Shown: positions 37,150-46,406, numbered from the stretch's first letter. The stretch is DNA of 64,000 nucleotides from Nocardioides soli (GCF_014191495.1 NZ_JACHWR010000002.1:1178001-1242000), one strand, 5' to 3'. Program-made: numbers and translations. The notes: a model not told the origin generated them from the letters alone.

Positions 37150-37463
37150 ATGCGGGGGCCTGGGCGTTGGCGCTCGTCGGGTGCCAGGTGGGCGACTACA
37201 TGCTCGATGAGTACATCGATGCTGGCGGGTTTGGGATCGTGTACCGCGGCCGCAACGTCGTGACTGATGCCGTCGTAGCTGTGAAGGTACTCGATCCGGA
37301 AAAGGCAGGTCACCCAGATGTGTCTGCGGAGTTCCAGAACGAAGGCGTGCTCTTGCAGAAGTTGCAAGGCCGAAGCCACGTCATCAACTGGTTCGAGTCG
37401 GGGGCTCAGACGGTTCAAGTCACCTTGGGCGGCGTTTGCCTGCCGATACCAGTTTCGTTTCAC

Positions 37464-38822
37464 GGGTGAGGTCAATCGGTCGTAGCAACGTGGTTCATGC
37501 TGCTGTCGGTTCGGTGAGCAGCTGGTTCAGCATCTCAGCTGGGGTCTTGAGGTCCAGGGTGGGACGGGGGCGGGCGTTGAGGGTGGCGGCGATCTGGCGC
37601 AGGTCGTTGGCGGTGAATCGGGACAGGTCGGTGCCCTTGGTCAACCAGTGCCGCAGCAGCCGGTTGGTGTTCTCGTTCGTGCCGCGTTGCCAGGGCGAGT
37701 GTGGGTCGCAGAAGTAGATCGGCATCGCGAGGTCGAGCTGGATCTTGTCGTAGCGGGCTAGCTCGGTGCCGCGGTCCCAGGTCAGCGATCGGCGCAGGTG
37801 CTCGGGCAGTTGGCGCATCTCCCGGATCATGGCCTGCGCGACGGCTTCGGCGTCGTGGCGCCCGGGCAGGTGCAGCAGGATCGTGAACCGGGTCTGGCGC
37901 TCGACCAGGGTGCCGACCGCGACGCCGCCGGCGGTCCCCATCACCAGGTCGCCTTCCCAGTGGCCGGGCACGGCCCGGTCAGCGACCTCGGGTGGGCGCT
38001 GGCTGATCTTGAACGCCTCCTTGTAGGGGCTGTTGGCCCGCCTCGCGCCGGTGCGGGGGTGACGGCGGGACCGGCTGGTCGACAGCCGGCGGTAGAGGTC
38101 CTTGCGCAGCGATCCGCGGGTCTGGACGTAGAGCGCCTGGTAGATCGTCTCGTGGGACACGCGCTCCATGATCATGTGTGGGTAGTCCCGCCTGAGGATC
38201 ATCGCGATCAGCTTCGGCGACCAGCCATCGTCCATCCACGCCTCGATCTGCCGACACAGCCGGAGATTGGCCACCAGCCGGAACTCCTTGGGCCGTCGTC
38301 GCCGCTGGTGCGCGGCAGCATGTGCCAAGCCACCGTGGTAGCTGCCGTCGGGACCACTGTTGCGGGCAATCTCGCGGCTGATCACCGACTTGTCCCGATC
38401 GATCAGATCCCCGATCTGAGCCAGCGTGATCTGCTCGCCCGCAGCCCGCCGCCGCAGACACACCGCGATCACCGCCCGGTCCTCACTGGTCAACGGCCGC
38501 CGCCCGGGCCGATCACCCACAACGACCGACCCCGCAGACCCCGCAGACCCCGTGGGCGGCGCAGACCCCGTGGGCGGCGCGTCGGATCGAGCCACGGGCA
38601 ACCCGCCACGTCTGGTCTGAACCAATCTCAACATCACCGGAGCAGACTGCCGCCACCACTCCCACGCCGACTGCTTCGCCACGCCCGCCTCCACGGCAGC
38701 AGCCGAGAGCGACCAACCCTCGGCCACCCGATCAAAGAACCTGACCCGCACCTCGCCCGGCACACCTCGGCCCATCTCACAACACCCTCCAGATCGGTGT
38801 TGCTTCGACCGATTGAATCCAC
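37464..38822 (-). mobile_element. IS30-family insertion sequence
   Basis: About 1359 bp with terminal inverted repeats TCAATCGGTCGTAGCAAC (left) and TCAATCGGTCGAAGCAAC (complement of right). Three bases, CAC, are shared by both flanks (37461-37463 and 38823-38825) as a likely duplication. Boundaries are uncertain by two or three bases. Confidence 0.85.
37495..38775 (-). CDS. IS30-family transposase
   Basis: 426 residues from ATG 38775, which has GGAGGG upstream; the longer frame would run outside the element. N-terminal HTH (ITLAQIGDLIDRDKSVISRE), DDE core GHWEGDLVMGTAGG, TWDRGTELARYDKI, DPHSPWQRGTNENTNRLLR. A short internal repeat gives APPTGSAPPTGSAGS. Appears intact. Confidence 0.93.
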   Translation of the reverse strand: MGRGVPGEVRVRFFDRVAEGWSLSAAAVEAGVAKQSAWEWWRQSAPVMLRLVQTRRGGLPVARSDAPPTGSAPPTGSAGSAGSVVVGDRPGRRPLTSEDRAVIAVCLRRRAAGEQITLAQIGDLIDRDKSVISREIARNSGPDGSYHGGLAHAAAHQRRRRPKEFRLVANLRLCRQIEAWMDDGWSPKLIAMILRRDYPHMIMERVSHETIYQALYVQTRGSLRKDLYRRLSTSRSRRHPRTGARRANSPYKEAFKISQRPPEVADRAVPGHWEGDLVMGTAGGVAVGTLVERQTRFTILLHLPGRHDAEAVAQAMIREMRQLPEHLRRSLTWDRGTELARYDKIQLDLAMPIYFCDPHSPWQRGTNENTNRLLRHWLTKGTDLSRFTANDLRQIAATLNARPRPTLDLKTPAEMLNQLLTEPTAA

Positions 38823-39574
38823 CACGTGATGGCTCTGGCTTCCGGTGGGCTCGCCGAAATAACTGCGGTTCCGTCAAATCTTGCAACGATCGCTTGGGAC
38901 GAGAGGGTGGCGCACTGGCGAGGGGCCATCCTCGGCGTGCATCAGATGCATCTAAGCACTGTCGCCCACCGGGACCTCAAGGCGGAGAACTGCCTGCTGA
39001 TGGCAGGAACCCACAACGCGATTGAAGTTCGGGTCTCAGATCTCGGCCGCTCGAAGGACTTCGGCCTGGCGCCGACCTTGCCGCCATGGGTGTACCTCGG
39101 TGGGCTGGGAGACCGAAGTCATGCGGCGCCAGAGTTCCTCTATCTCCAGGGCGGCAACTCTGGTGACGACTTTCGCCTCGCGGATCTATACGGCCTTGGA
39201 TCGCTTCTCGCCGAACTGGCTACAGGGCACGGGATGACGTCACTCGCACTCGGCTCGTGGAACGACGTTCTTCGGCAGGCCGAGATAGATCTCGCAGCTG
39301 GTGTTACCAGGAACCTCTCGACGCTGCGGTCGCAGTACAAGAGGGCGTGCGCGGAGGCAGTGGAGGACGTCCCAGGCGTGATCCGCAATGACGTAGCGAC
39401 ACTGCTCGAGCAACTTTGTGACCCTGTTCCGGGCGGGCGACTTCCCCGATACAGCGGAAGACGTACACGTCGCGAAGATGGGCTCAAGTGGCTCCTGGAT
39501 AAGGCTGACATTCTCGGCCGTCGCCTCCAAGTGGAGGCGCGCAAGCCCTCGTATCGGAGAAGGAAGGGCGCTGT

Positions 39575-41338
39575 ATGACCGCGCTTGGTGTGTTGGACGC
39601 AATTCGTCCCGACGATCAGGTGGTCTCGGAATCGGTTGCGCGTCCAGGGATCGCCGCCCCCATGCTAGTGACCGGGGCCAAGGTAAGCAGCACAACGGAG
39701 GAGCGGGTGATCGCGGCCTCCAGAGAGGCAGCCGCAGCGGCTGTTGGCCGCGCTGAGCGCAGGGTTGAATCCAATAGAACGTCAACGACGCTCGCTGCCC
39801 TAGCTCAAGCGTACGGCTCGGATCCGGCTCATTCGGATCTGGCGACGTCTCTCGCTCGCGAGGCGTTGCAATTGGCGCTGACGACTTCGGCTGAAGGGCA
39901 CATAGCGGATGCTCCATCCGCACGCCTTGCCGCCGAAGTGCTTGTTCGACTTAATGAGCCGCAGGCCGCCTATGACGCACTCAAGTCCGTCCGGCTTAAT
40001 GACGCTCTCACGCTTGCATTCGTTGCCGTAGCGTCGGCTCTCGGGCGTACGGAAGAAGCAAAGGCCGCTATCCAGGAACTCGCTGGTCCCGTGGCAGATG
40101 CTTACAGAGGCTATATCGCAGCGTGCGAACAGCGTTGGAGCGACGCCGTGCGGCATCTTCGATCCGCGCTGAAGGAGAAACCGTTCGACGTCGACTCTCT
40201 CCTGAACTTGTCTATCTCTTTGTGGGCGCTCGGATCCGCGAAGAAGGCAACCCGCGTCGCGCTGCAGGCTACGCGCGTCGCCCCAGGTCGCAAGGATGCC
40301 TCGCTTCACTACCTCGAACTCCTCCTTGCGCAGGGTGAGATCGAGCAATTCAACTTGGAGGTGCGCAACCTCAAAGAAAGCGGCATCGTCGCTAATGCGC
40401 GGTTGCTGGCGCTCTGCGGCCGAGCGCTTCTGCAGGGAGAGAACAAGCCCAAAGCGGTGACGCTCCTTGATAGTGCCGCGAAGGCCGCGAAGGCAGAGGG
40501 CGACGACGAGTTGGAAGCCGAGGTCCTCAGCAACCTCGCGAGCCTCAGGTGGGAACTGGGACGTATCAGTCGCGCGGTCGCGCTACAGCAGATGAAGGAT
40601 GTGATCGACCAGTACCCGGACTCGGACGTCGCCGTCGTGAACTACGCCGCGTTGGCCACGAGGCGAAGCGAGGCCGCGCCGCTTCGTTCCGCCCTTTCGC
40701 GGTTCGGCAACCTGGCTCCTTCCTATGCCGCCTACCTCAAGCATCAGTTGGCGACGCTTGAAGGCAACTCCACAGTGGCAGCCGATGCTGCCGCAGAGTG
40801 GTTGCGGCTCGAGCCAAACAATCCGGGCGCGGCCGCAGCCGCCGTGGTGTCGATCGGCATTGGGGAAGAAAACTGGGCCGAGGCGGCACTCATTGCAGAG
40901 TTCGCGCTACGCCACTTCCCCGAAAACAAGGTCGTTGTGAACAACTCCGCCTACGTGCTCGCGATGGCCGGGCGCGCAGACGAAGCGATCGACGTCATTG
41001 AGGCGTTGGGCTACGACGACTTCGTCCTGAAGGCGACGCTCGGACTGGCTCACCTCGCCAAGGGCGATATTCCTACGGGTATGCGTTTGTACCGCGAGGC
41101 TGCGGACGAAGCTGAGAAGGACGACCCCGTGAACCGAAGTCTGATGACTGCCTACCAAGCTATGGTGATCCGCCAACTCAAGGTGGTGGACTCGATCCCG
41201 AAGCTCCAAATTGAGGCACAGATGCTCGTCCCAGTCGCGCTGCCCGAAGACTGGCAGGATCGAGCTGATTTCATCAGACTCCACCACCTTTTCGAAATGC
41301 ACGGCTATTCGTGGCCCCCAACTCCGGAAATCGTCTGA
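39575..41338 (+). CDS. TPR-repeat protein, partner of the split kinase
   Basis: 587 residues, almost entirely alpha-helical repeats of TPR type from about 75 to 560, for example LLNLSISLWALGSAKKATRV, LSNLASLRWELGRISRAVAL and WAEAALIAEFALRHFPENKV. No signal peptide, membrane segment or obvious enzyme domain; the N-terminal 70 residues are a linker-like extension. ATG 39575 overlaps the kinase stop as ATGA. TPR proteins bind other proteins, so it is a plausible substrate, scaffold or sensor for the kinase. The gene is intact although the kinase is not. Confidence 0.8.
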   Translation: MTALGVLDAIRPDDQVVSESVARPGIAAPMLVTGAKVSSTTEERVIAASREAAAAAVGRAERRVESNRTSTTLAALAQAYGSDPAHSDLATSLAREALQLALTTSAEGHIADAPSARLAAEVLVRLNEPQAAYDALKSVRLNDALTLAFVAVASALGRTEEAKAAIQELAGPVADAYRGYIAACEQRWSDAVRHLRSALKEKPFDVDSLLNLSISLWALGSAKKATRVALQATRVAPGRKDASLHYLELLLAQGEIEQFNLEVRNLKESGIVANARLLALCGRALLQGENKPKAVTLLDSAAKAAKAEGDDELEAEVLSNLASLRWELGRISRAVALQQMKDVIDQYPDSDVAVVNYAALATRRSEAAPLRSALSRFGNLAPSYAAYLKHQLATLEGNSTVAADAAAEWLRLEPNNPGAAAAAVVSIGIGEENWAEAALIAEFALRHFPENKVVVNNSAYVLAMAGRADEAIDVIEALGYDDFVLKATLGLAHLAKGDIPTGMRLYREAADEAEKDDPVNRSLMTAYQAMVIRQLKVVDSIPKLQIEAQMLVPVALPEDWQDRADFIRLHHLFEMHGYSWPPTPEIV

Positions 41339-41718
41339 ATTTGCAGTTCGGTATCGCTAGCCCGATCCTGGTTAGTCCGCACTAGCGGCGAGCCCACTAG
41401 GCGACCTCCCACCCTGGGGGCGCCGTCACAATCCGCTCCAGGCGGAGCGAAGCTCGGATCCACCTTGACCAGACGGTCGCGAGTCTGTGCTGTCTAAGCG
41501 AGCGCCAATCTGGGCGGCCCGACGCCGTGTCTTAGTGGGCGGATCGACGCTGGATTGTGGATTCGGTGCGCCCTCCAACAACCCTCCAGATTGAGCCGGG
41601 TCGGGGCAGTGATGATCGGGTACAGTCGGCAGAGTCCGAAGCGACGAATCCCAGTAAACACAAGGGATTCGGCTGTTTCCCACAACGTTCGGTAGTGGTC
41701 GGCAAGACGCTGATTCAA
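41339..41718. other. Intergenic region before the right repeat
   Basis: 380 bases without a supported gene. The last 30 bases (TCGGTAG then GCTGATTCAACCCAG) weakly resemble the middle of an initiator tRNA-Met, which may be a decayed tRNA 5' half. Confidence 0.4.
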
Positions 41719-41754
41719 CCCAGAGGTCGCAGGTTCAAATCCTGCCCCCGCTAC
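41719..41754 (+). repeat. Right attachment-site repeat, tRNA 3'-end-like
   Basis: Identical over 36 bases to 35499-35534, after which the two copies diverge. Followed after six bases by a strong hairpin. Candidate attR of the island. Confidence 0.75.
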
Positions 41755-41760
41755 TGAAAA

Positions 41761-41798
41761 GTGGTCCGTGGCCTGCGGAAACGCAGGCCACGGACCAC
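41761..41798 (+). terminator. Strong hairpin after the right repeat
   Basis: GTGGTCCGTGGCCTGC at 41761-41776 pairs perfectly with 41783-41798 around GGAAAC; TTCGTCATTT follows. A 16-bp stem, probably the native terminator of a tRNA gene. Confidence 0.8.
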
Positions 41799-42233
41799 TT
41801 CGTCATTTGAGCCTTTCCATCTCCGGCGTTCGGGTCGTGTTCCTCAGGCCGTGTCATGGACCGTCGTCAGGCACACGACCCTGCGACGGACCGACATGCC
41901 GTCGTCTCCCGACGGAAGGCGACTCACGCACCTGACGAGGCTGCTCCCGATCCGGGGTGGCGCGACACTCGGGTCGGGTACGACGAAAGCCGGGCGCCAG
42001 CCATGGGCAGCGAGAGATCGCGACTGCTCTGGGCATCGGTCAGGCGGCGGCGAGTCGGCAGCTGAAGACAGCGGACCTGTGGAGTTTCTATCCGCGGCAC
42101 GCGGCTGCGACGTCCTGAGCAGCACCGAAGCCCGCTCTCGTACGCAGATCCCGACGCCGCACTGCCATGCAGGTGCTGGGCTTCGTTCGACGGCGTAGTC
42201 TCGTTGGGACCGTGGGACACGGCGCCTCCGGTC
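41799..42233. other. Intergenic region, no gene seen
   Basis: About 430 bases between the hairpin and the exporter gene. No supported open frame or motif. Confidence 0.4.
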
Positions 42234-42244
42234 GAGGAGGTGAG

Positions 42245-43846
42245 ATGTCCGCACCCGGACCGACCACGGAGTACCCCGACCACATCGACGGTGCGGTCCT
42301 CAAGATCGCGGGCGTGGTCGTGCTCGGCGCGATCATGTCGATCCTGGACATCACCGTGGTCAACGTTGCGCTGCCGACGTTCCAGGAGGAGTTCGGCACT
42401 CCCGACAACCCGGTGTCGTACTCGCACGTCGCGTGGACCGTCACCGCCTACACCCTGGCGCTGGCCACCGTCATTCCGCTGACGGGGTGGGCCGCCGACC
42501 GGTTCGGGACCAAGCGGCTCTACATGACCGCCATCTTCCTGTTCACCGCGGGCTCCGCACTCTGTGCGACCGCCTGGGACATCAACGTGCTGATCGGATT
42601 CCGGGTGCTGCAGGGGCTCGGAGGTGGGATGTTGATGCCGTTGGGCATGACGATCATGACCCGCGCCGCCGGACCTCATCGGATGGGGCGCCTGATGGCG
42701 ATCCTGGGCGTGCCGATGCTGCTCGGTCCCATCCTCGGCCCGATCCTCGGCGGCTGGCTGATCGAGGTCGCCAGCTGGCACTGGATCTTCCTGATCAACC
42801 TGCCCCTGGGCATCGCGGCGCTGATCTACGCCTGGTTCGTCCTGGAGAAGGACAGCCCGGAGCCGTCGGAGTCCTTCGACTTCCTCGGCATGGCGCTCAT
42901 GTCGCCCGGCCTGGCGCTCTTCCTCTTCGGGGTCTCGTCGCTTCCCGCCGAAGGCGGTGACTTCGGCGCGCCCCGGGTGTGGGTGTCCATGCTCGTCGGC
43001 GTCCTGCTGATGCTCGCCTTCGTCTGGCACTCCTTCCGTCCCGAGCACCCGCTGCTCGACCTGCGGCTGTTCAAGAACCGGAACCTCACCGTCTCGATCA
43101 TCACGATGTTCATGTTCGCCGCGGCCTTCTTCGGTGGGCTGCTGCTGGTGCCGACCTACTTCCAGCAGATCCGCGGCGAGTCCACGCTGCAGGCCGGGCT
43201 GCTGGTCGCGCCCCAGGGCATCGGCGCCATGGTGACGATGCCGATCGCCGGCCGGCTGGTCGACAAGATGCCGGTCGGGCGGATCGTTCCCTTCGGGCTG
43301 ATCGGGATCATCATCGGCATGTTCGGCCTCACCCAGGTCACCGCCACCACGCCGTACCCCGCGCTGATCGCCATGCTGTTCGTCATGGGGCTGGGCATGG
43401 GCGGTTCGATGATGCCGCTGTTCACGTCCGCCCTGAAGACCTTGTCCAACCACGAGGTCGCGCGCGGCTCGACGCTGCTCAACATCACCCAGCAGGTCTC
43501 CTCCTCCTGCGGGGTGGCGCTGATGTCGGTGCTTCTCACCAGTCACCTCAACGACTCCCCGGTCATCCCCGGCACCGAGAACATCCCCGGCCTGCCCGAC
43601 GGCCTCACCGAGACCCAGGCGGCGATCCTCTCCAACACGAACCCTGAGCAGTTCGCCACTCTGAACCTCGACCCGGCCGCCGTGGCGCGGGGCCTCGTCG
43701 ACGCGGCCGCCGCGTTCGCGGAGACCTATTGGGTCGCGTGGGTGCTCGTCGTGCTGACCCTCATCCCTGCCCTGATGCTCCCGCGGAAGCACGAGGAGGC
43801 CCACCTTCTCGACGACGAGGGCGTGCCCCCGGCAACCGTCGACTGA
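42245..43846 (+). CDS. MFS drug exporter, DHA2 (EmrB/QacA) family
   Basis: 533-residue membrane protein with about 14 predicted segments. The first helix ILDITVVNVALPTF and motif A-like WAADRFGTKRLYM are DHA2 features, followed by LGPILGPILGGWL (motif C). Proton-driven export of drugs or metabolites is expected. ATG 42245 is preceded by GAGGAGG; the frame extends 26 residues upstream without support. No adjacent regulator. Confidence 0.93.
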   Translation: MSAPGPTTEYPDHIDGAVLKIAGVVVLGAIMSILDITVVNVALPTFQEEFGTPDNPVSYSHVAWTVTAYTLALATVIPLTGWAADRFGTKRLYMTAIFLFTAGSALCATAWDINVLIGFRVLQGLGGGMLMPLGMTIMTRAAGPHRMGRLMAILGVPMLLGPILGPILGGWLIEVASWHWIFLINLPLGIAALIYAWFVLEKDSPEPSESFDFLGMALMSPGLALFLFGVSSLPAEGGDFGAPRVWVSMLVGVLLMLAFVWHSFRPEHPLLDLRLFKNRNLTVSIITMFMFAAAFFGGLLLVPTYFQQIRGESTLQAGLLVAPQGIGAMVTMPIAGRLVDKMPVGRIVPFGLIGIIIGMFGLTQVTATTPYPALIAMLFVMGLGMGGSMMPLFTSALKTLSNHEVARGSTLLNITQQVSSSCGVALMSVLLTSHLNDSPVIPGTENIPGLPDGLTETQAAILSNTNPEQFATLNLDPAAVARGLVDAAAAFAETYWVAWVLVVLTLIPALMLPRKHEEAHLLDDEGVPPATVD

Positions 43847-44230
43847 CTGATCCGGTGGCCTCACCGATCGGGTGCACCGTGACAGCCGCGTCGCTCACGT
43901 GGACGGTAGGTCCCCGACGACGGAAGCTCCGCTCGTGCCCACGCAGGCCAGACCGGCTGTCGTGAGTGATCTGCGTGCCGGGAGATCGGATCGGAGCATG
44001 GCCGTCGACGGTTGGCCTCCCCGCCCGAGACCGTCGTAGTCGCGATGAGCGCGACGGCATCCGGAGGTCGCAGGTTCAGATCCTGCCCCCGGCTGCAAGA
44101 AGGTGGCCACTGAGCGGCGGGGCACAGGTCAGGGCCTGCTTGGTTTGCTTCGGCCCTTGCGGTCGCTGCCGCGCTTGCACCCCGGCGCGACCCCGCTGGG
44201 TGGCTCGTCCGACGTCCGTGAGGCGTCAGG
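43847..44230. other. Intergenic region between convergent genes
   Basis: 384 bases holding a third, degenerate tRNA-like repeat at 44061-44090 but no gene. Confidence 0.4.
44061..44090 (+). repeat. Degenerate third copy of the tRNA-like repeat
   Basis: CCGGAGGTCGCAGGTTCAGA then TCCTGCCCCC matches the att repeats over about 30 bases, with changes such as CAAAT to CAGAT. No hairpin follows. It may be an old attachment scar. Confidence 0.55.
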
Positions 44231-45481
44231 TCATCGGTTGCCGAGCCACGCCATGGCGGCGACCACGAGCGCCTGCGTCCCGGTGTCCAGGGTGGGTTGG
44301 AGGACCGGCGCGAAGGCGGCCGAGTGGTTGACCGGGATGTCCTGGCCGACGCGACCGGACTCCTCGGCGGCCCGGTAGGCGTCGGGGTCGCTGCCGCCGA
44401 AGAACCAGTAGGCGTAGGGCGCACCGAATGCGGCGGGGATGTCGCTGAAGTCCTCGCTCGCACTCTGTGCCGGCAGGTCGCGGGCACGGTCGCCGAAGAA
44501 GCCCGCGAAGGCATCGGCGACCCGACGGGTCACGTCGGCGTCGTTGTCGGTCAGCGGGTATCGGTCGAACAGCTCGAACTCCGGGTCTCGCGGTGACCCG
44601 GACGCGGCGCACTCGGCGCGCACGATCCGCTTGATCGCGCCCAGCACGGCGGCGCGGGTGCCCTCGTCGTAGGTCCGGACGTTGAGCTGCAGTACGGCCC
44701 GGTCGGGGATGACGTTGCTCTTGGTGCCGGCCTGGACGCTGCCGACCGTCAGGACGGCGGTCTCGGTGGGGGCGACCTCGCGGGCTACCACGCCCTGGAG
44801 CCGGACGACGATCATCGCGGCGAGGACGACGGGGTCGACGGCGGCCTGGGGCATGGATCCGTGGGCGCCACGTCCGTGGACCGTGATCCGCATGCTGTCT
44901 GCGGCCGACAGCGCCGGACCCGGCCGGGTGCCGAGGCTGCCGGCAGGGAAGGGGAGTACATGCTGGGCGAACGCGACGTCGACCGGGCCGACGCGTGAGA
45001 CGAGGTCGTCCTCGACCATCGCGCGGGCTCCATCGGCGGTCTCCTCAGCCGGCTGGACGAGGGCGACGAGCGTGCCCGACCACCGGTCGCGAGCAGCGCT
45101 CATCAGGGCAGCCGCACCGGCGAGGCAGCTGACGTGCACGTCGTGACCGCAGGCGTGCATGACCGGCGTCCCGTCGTCCCGCACCTGCGTGCTCGCGTAT
45201 GGCAGTCCCGTCTGCTCGCGCACGGGGAGGGCGTCCATGTCGGCGCGCACCAGCACGACCGGACCCTCACCGTTGCGGAGGATGCCGACGACCCCGGTGC
45301 CGCCGATCCGTTCGAAGACCTCGTACTCCGCGGTCCGCAACAGGTCGGCGACCCGGTCAGCGGTCCGCTGTTCCTCATGGGACAGTTCGGGGTGCGCGTG
45401 CAGGTCGCGATAGAGATCCTCCTGCCAGCCTCGTACGGCGCCCAGGCCATCGAGAACCGCGGTCACCGAGTCGTCGGTCAT
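44231..45481 (-). CDS. M20-family amidohydrolase
   Basis: Metal-dependent hydrolase of N-acyl amino acids, hippurate or related amides; cytosolic. Motifs: VVLVRADMDALPVREQTGLP, VMHACGHDVH with two metal ligands, VQPAEETADGARAM with EE, and the dimerisation domain RITVHGRGAHGSMPQ. 416 residues from ATG 45481; ATGs at 45490 and 45493 are equally possible and none has a strong ribosome binding site. It lies 25 bases after a small membrane protein gene on the same strand, so the two form an operon facing a TetR gene. Confidence 0.9.
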   Translation of the reverse strand: MTDDSVTAVLDGLGAVRGWQEDLYRDLHAHPELSHEEQRTADRVADLLRTAEYEVFERIGGTGVVGILRNGEGPVVLVRADMDALPVREQTGLPYASTQVRDDGTPVMHACGHDVHVSCLAGAAALMSAARDRWSGTLVALVQPAEETADGARAMVEDDLVSRVGPVDVAFAQHVLPFPAGSLGTRPGPALSAADSMRITVHGRGAHGSMPQAAVDPVVLAAMIVVRLQGVVAREVAPTETAVLTVGSVQAGTKSNVIPDRAVLQLNVRTYDEGTRAAVLGAIKRIVRAECAASGSPRDPEFELFDRYPLTDNDADVTRRVADAFAGFFGDRARDLPAQSASEDFSDIPAAFGAPYAYWFFGGSDPDAYRAAEESGRVGQDIPVNHSAAFAPVLQPTLDTGTQALVVAAMAWLGNR

Positions 45482-45506
45482 GCGTTCCATCATGCTCCGC
45501 GGCGAC

Positions 45507-45743
45507 TCAGGCCGCGTGCTGACGTTCGGGCTCATCCCTCCGGGGTGCGGCCTCGCGGGCGGGCGAGTCGGGCTCGGTCCACGTGACGGCGTGCGTCGGG
45601 GTATCGGTCGGGTCCTGCGTCCTGCGGTCGGAACGCGGGTCGCGCCCGAGCATGCCGGCGGACGCGAGGGTCCCGAGGGTGAGCACCGTGATGATCATCA
45701 GCGCGGTGGCGACGATCCAGATGAGATAGCCGAGGTCGGACAT
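45507..45743 (-). CDS. Small single-span membrane protein
   Basis: 78 residues: one N-terminal membrane segment (YLIWIVATALMIITVLTLG) and a charged hydrophilic tail. ATG 45743 has AAGGAG at good spacing. First gene of the operon with the amidohydrolase. Short proteins of this layout can be transporter accessory subunits, but no transporter is adjacent. Confidence 0.75.
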   Translation of the reverse strand: MSDLGYLIWIVATALMIITVLTLGTLASAGMLGRDPRSDRRTQDPTDTPTHAVTWTEPDSPAREAAPRRDEPERQHAA

Positions 45744-45774
45744 GGGGGTAATCTCCTTTCGTTCTTCTCTCTAT

Positions 45775-45792
45775 AACGCTACGCGAAGCGTT
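45775..45792. promoter_or_regulatory. Candidate TetR operator
   Basis: AACGCT-ACGCGA-AGCGTT is a perfect 6-6-6 inverted repeat in the 69-base space between the divergent TetR gene and the membrane protein/amidohydrolase operon. Confidence 0.55.
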
Positions 45793-45812
45793 TCGTATTT
45801 CACGGGGCTCCA

Positions 45813-46406
45813 TTGTCGTCTTCGTCACCCGATCGACCGGCGGTACGTCGTGGACGACCGCGCCAGGAAGGGGTCGACCAGCGCCTGGAGTCGGCGGTCC
45901 TGTCGTTGCTGCGCAGCGGCGGGCCGTCGGCAGTCACCGTCGAGGCCGTGGCTGAGGTCGCGGGAGTCGCCAAGACGACGATCTACCGTCGCCACGCCAA
46001 CCGCGCGGAGCTGCTGAGGTCGGCCCTGGCACACGCGATCGGCAGTCCGGACGAGCTTCCGGACGGGACGGTGCGAGAGAAGCTCCGCTTCGCCTTGGGG
46101 AACGCATGGCGCCAGATGACCGACGTGCTGGGCCCCGGCGGGCTGGCCGCCATCCTCGGCGACTCGGATCCGGAGTTCACCGAGGTCTTCCGTGGCGCGC
46201 TGCGCCCCTACGACGAAGCCCTTGTCGCTCGGATCCGCGCCGACTCGGCCGCGGGCCTCCTTCGGTCCGACGTCGACGCCGAGGGCGTCGTCAGCCTGCT
46301 CCTCGGTGCCTACCTCGGCGAGCTGGTCCGTCGCGGCCAGGCCGACGACGACTGGATGGACCGGTCGCTCGAGATGATCTGGACCATCCTCGCCATTCCC
46401 GGCTGA
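45813..46406 (+). CDS. TetR-family regulator
   Basis: 197 residues. HTH at about 35-60 (EAVAEVAGVAKTTIYRRHAN), variable C-terminal ligand domain with a TetR_C-like end (VSLLLGAYLGELVRRGQ). The TTG at 45813 is the only start giving the full N terminus MSSSSPDRPAVRRGRPRQ. Divergent from the amidohydrolase operon, probably its repressor. Confidence 0.88.
   Translation: MSSSSPDRPAVRRGRPRQEGVDQRLESAVLSLLRSGGPSAVTVEAVAEVAGVAKTTIYRRHANRAELLRSALAHAIGSPDELPDGTVREKLRFALGNAWRQMTDVLGPGGLAAILGDSDPEFTEVFRGALRPYDEALVARIRADSAAGLLRSDVDAEGVVSLLLGAYLGELVRRGQADDDWMDRSLEMIWTILAIPG

Larger units (their letters stand above)
37146..39578 (+). pseudogene. Hanks-type Ser/Thr protein kinase, split by IS30
   Basis: Reconstructed 356-residue kinase (37146-37463 plus 38826-39578). 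Glycine loop IDAGGFGIVYRG, ATP lysine in VAVKVLD at about 47, catalytic loop VAHRDLKAENCLL at about 152-165, metal motif VSDLGRSKDF (DLG in place of DFG), and APEFLY. No membrane segment, so cytosolic. The IS30 lies between the N-lobe and the catalytic loop and kills the gene. Starts GTG 37146 inside the XRE stop; ends in ATGA overlapping the TPR gene. Joining CAC to GTG restores PVSFHVMALASGGLAE. Confidence 0.85.
35499..41754. mobile_element. Small integrated genomic island
   Basis: About 6.2 kb between 36-bp direct repeats, with a tyrosine integrase at the left end and an XRE - kinase - TPR cassette as its only cargo, plus an IS30. No replication or transfer genes, so it would be a passive, integrase-mobilised island. 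Integrase and cargo point the same way. Confidence 0.7.

Noticed and set aside
37495..38886. 463-residue version of the IS30 transposase
   Set aside because: The first 37 residues would be encoded partly in the kinase gene outside the IS; ATG 38775 with GGAGGG is within the element.
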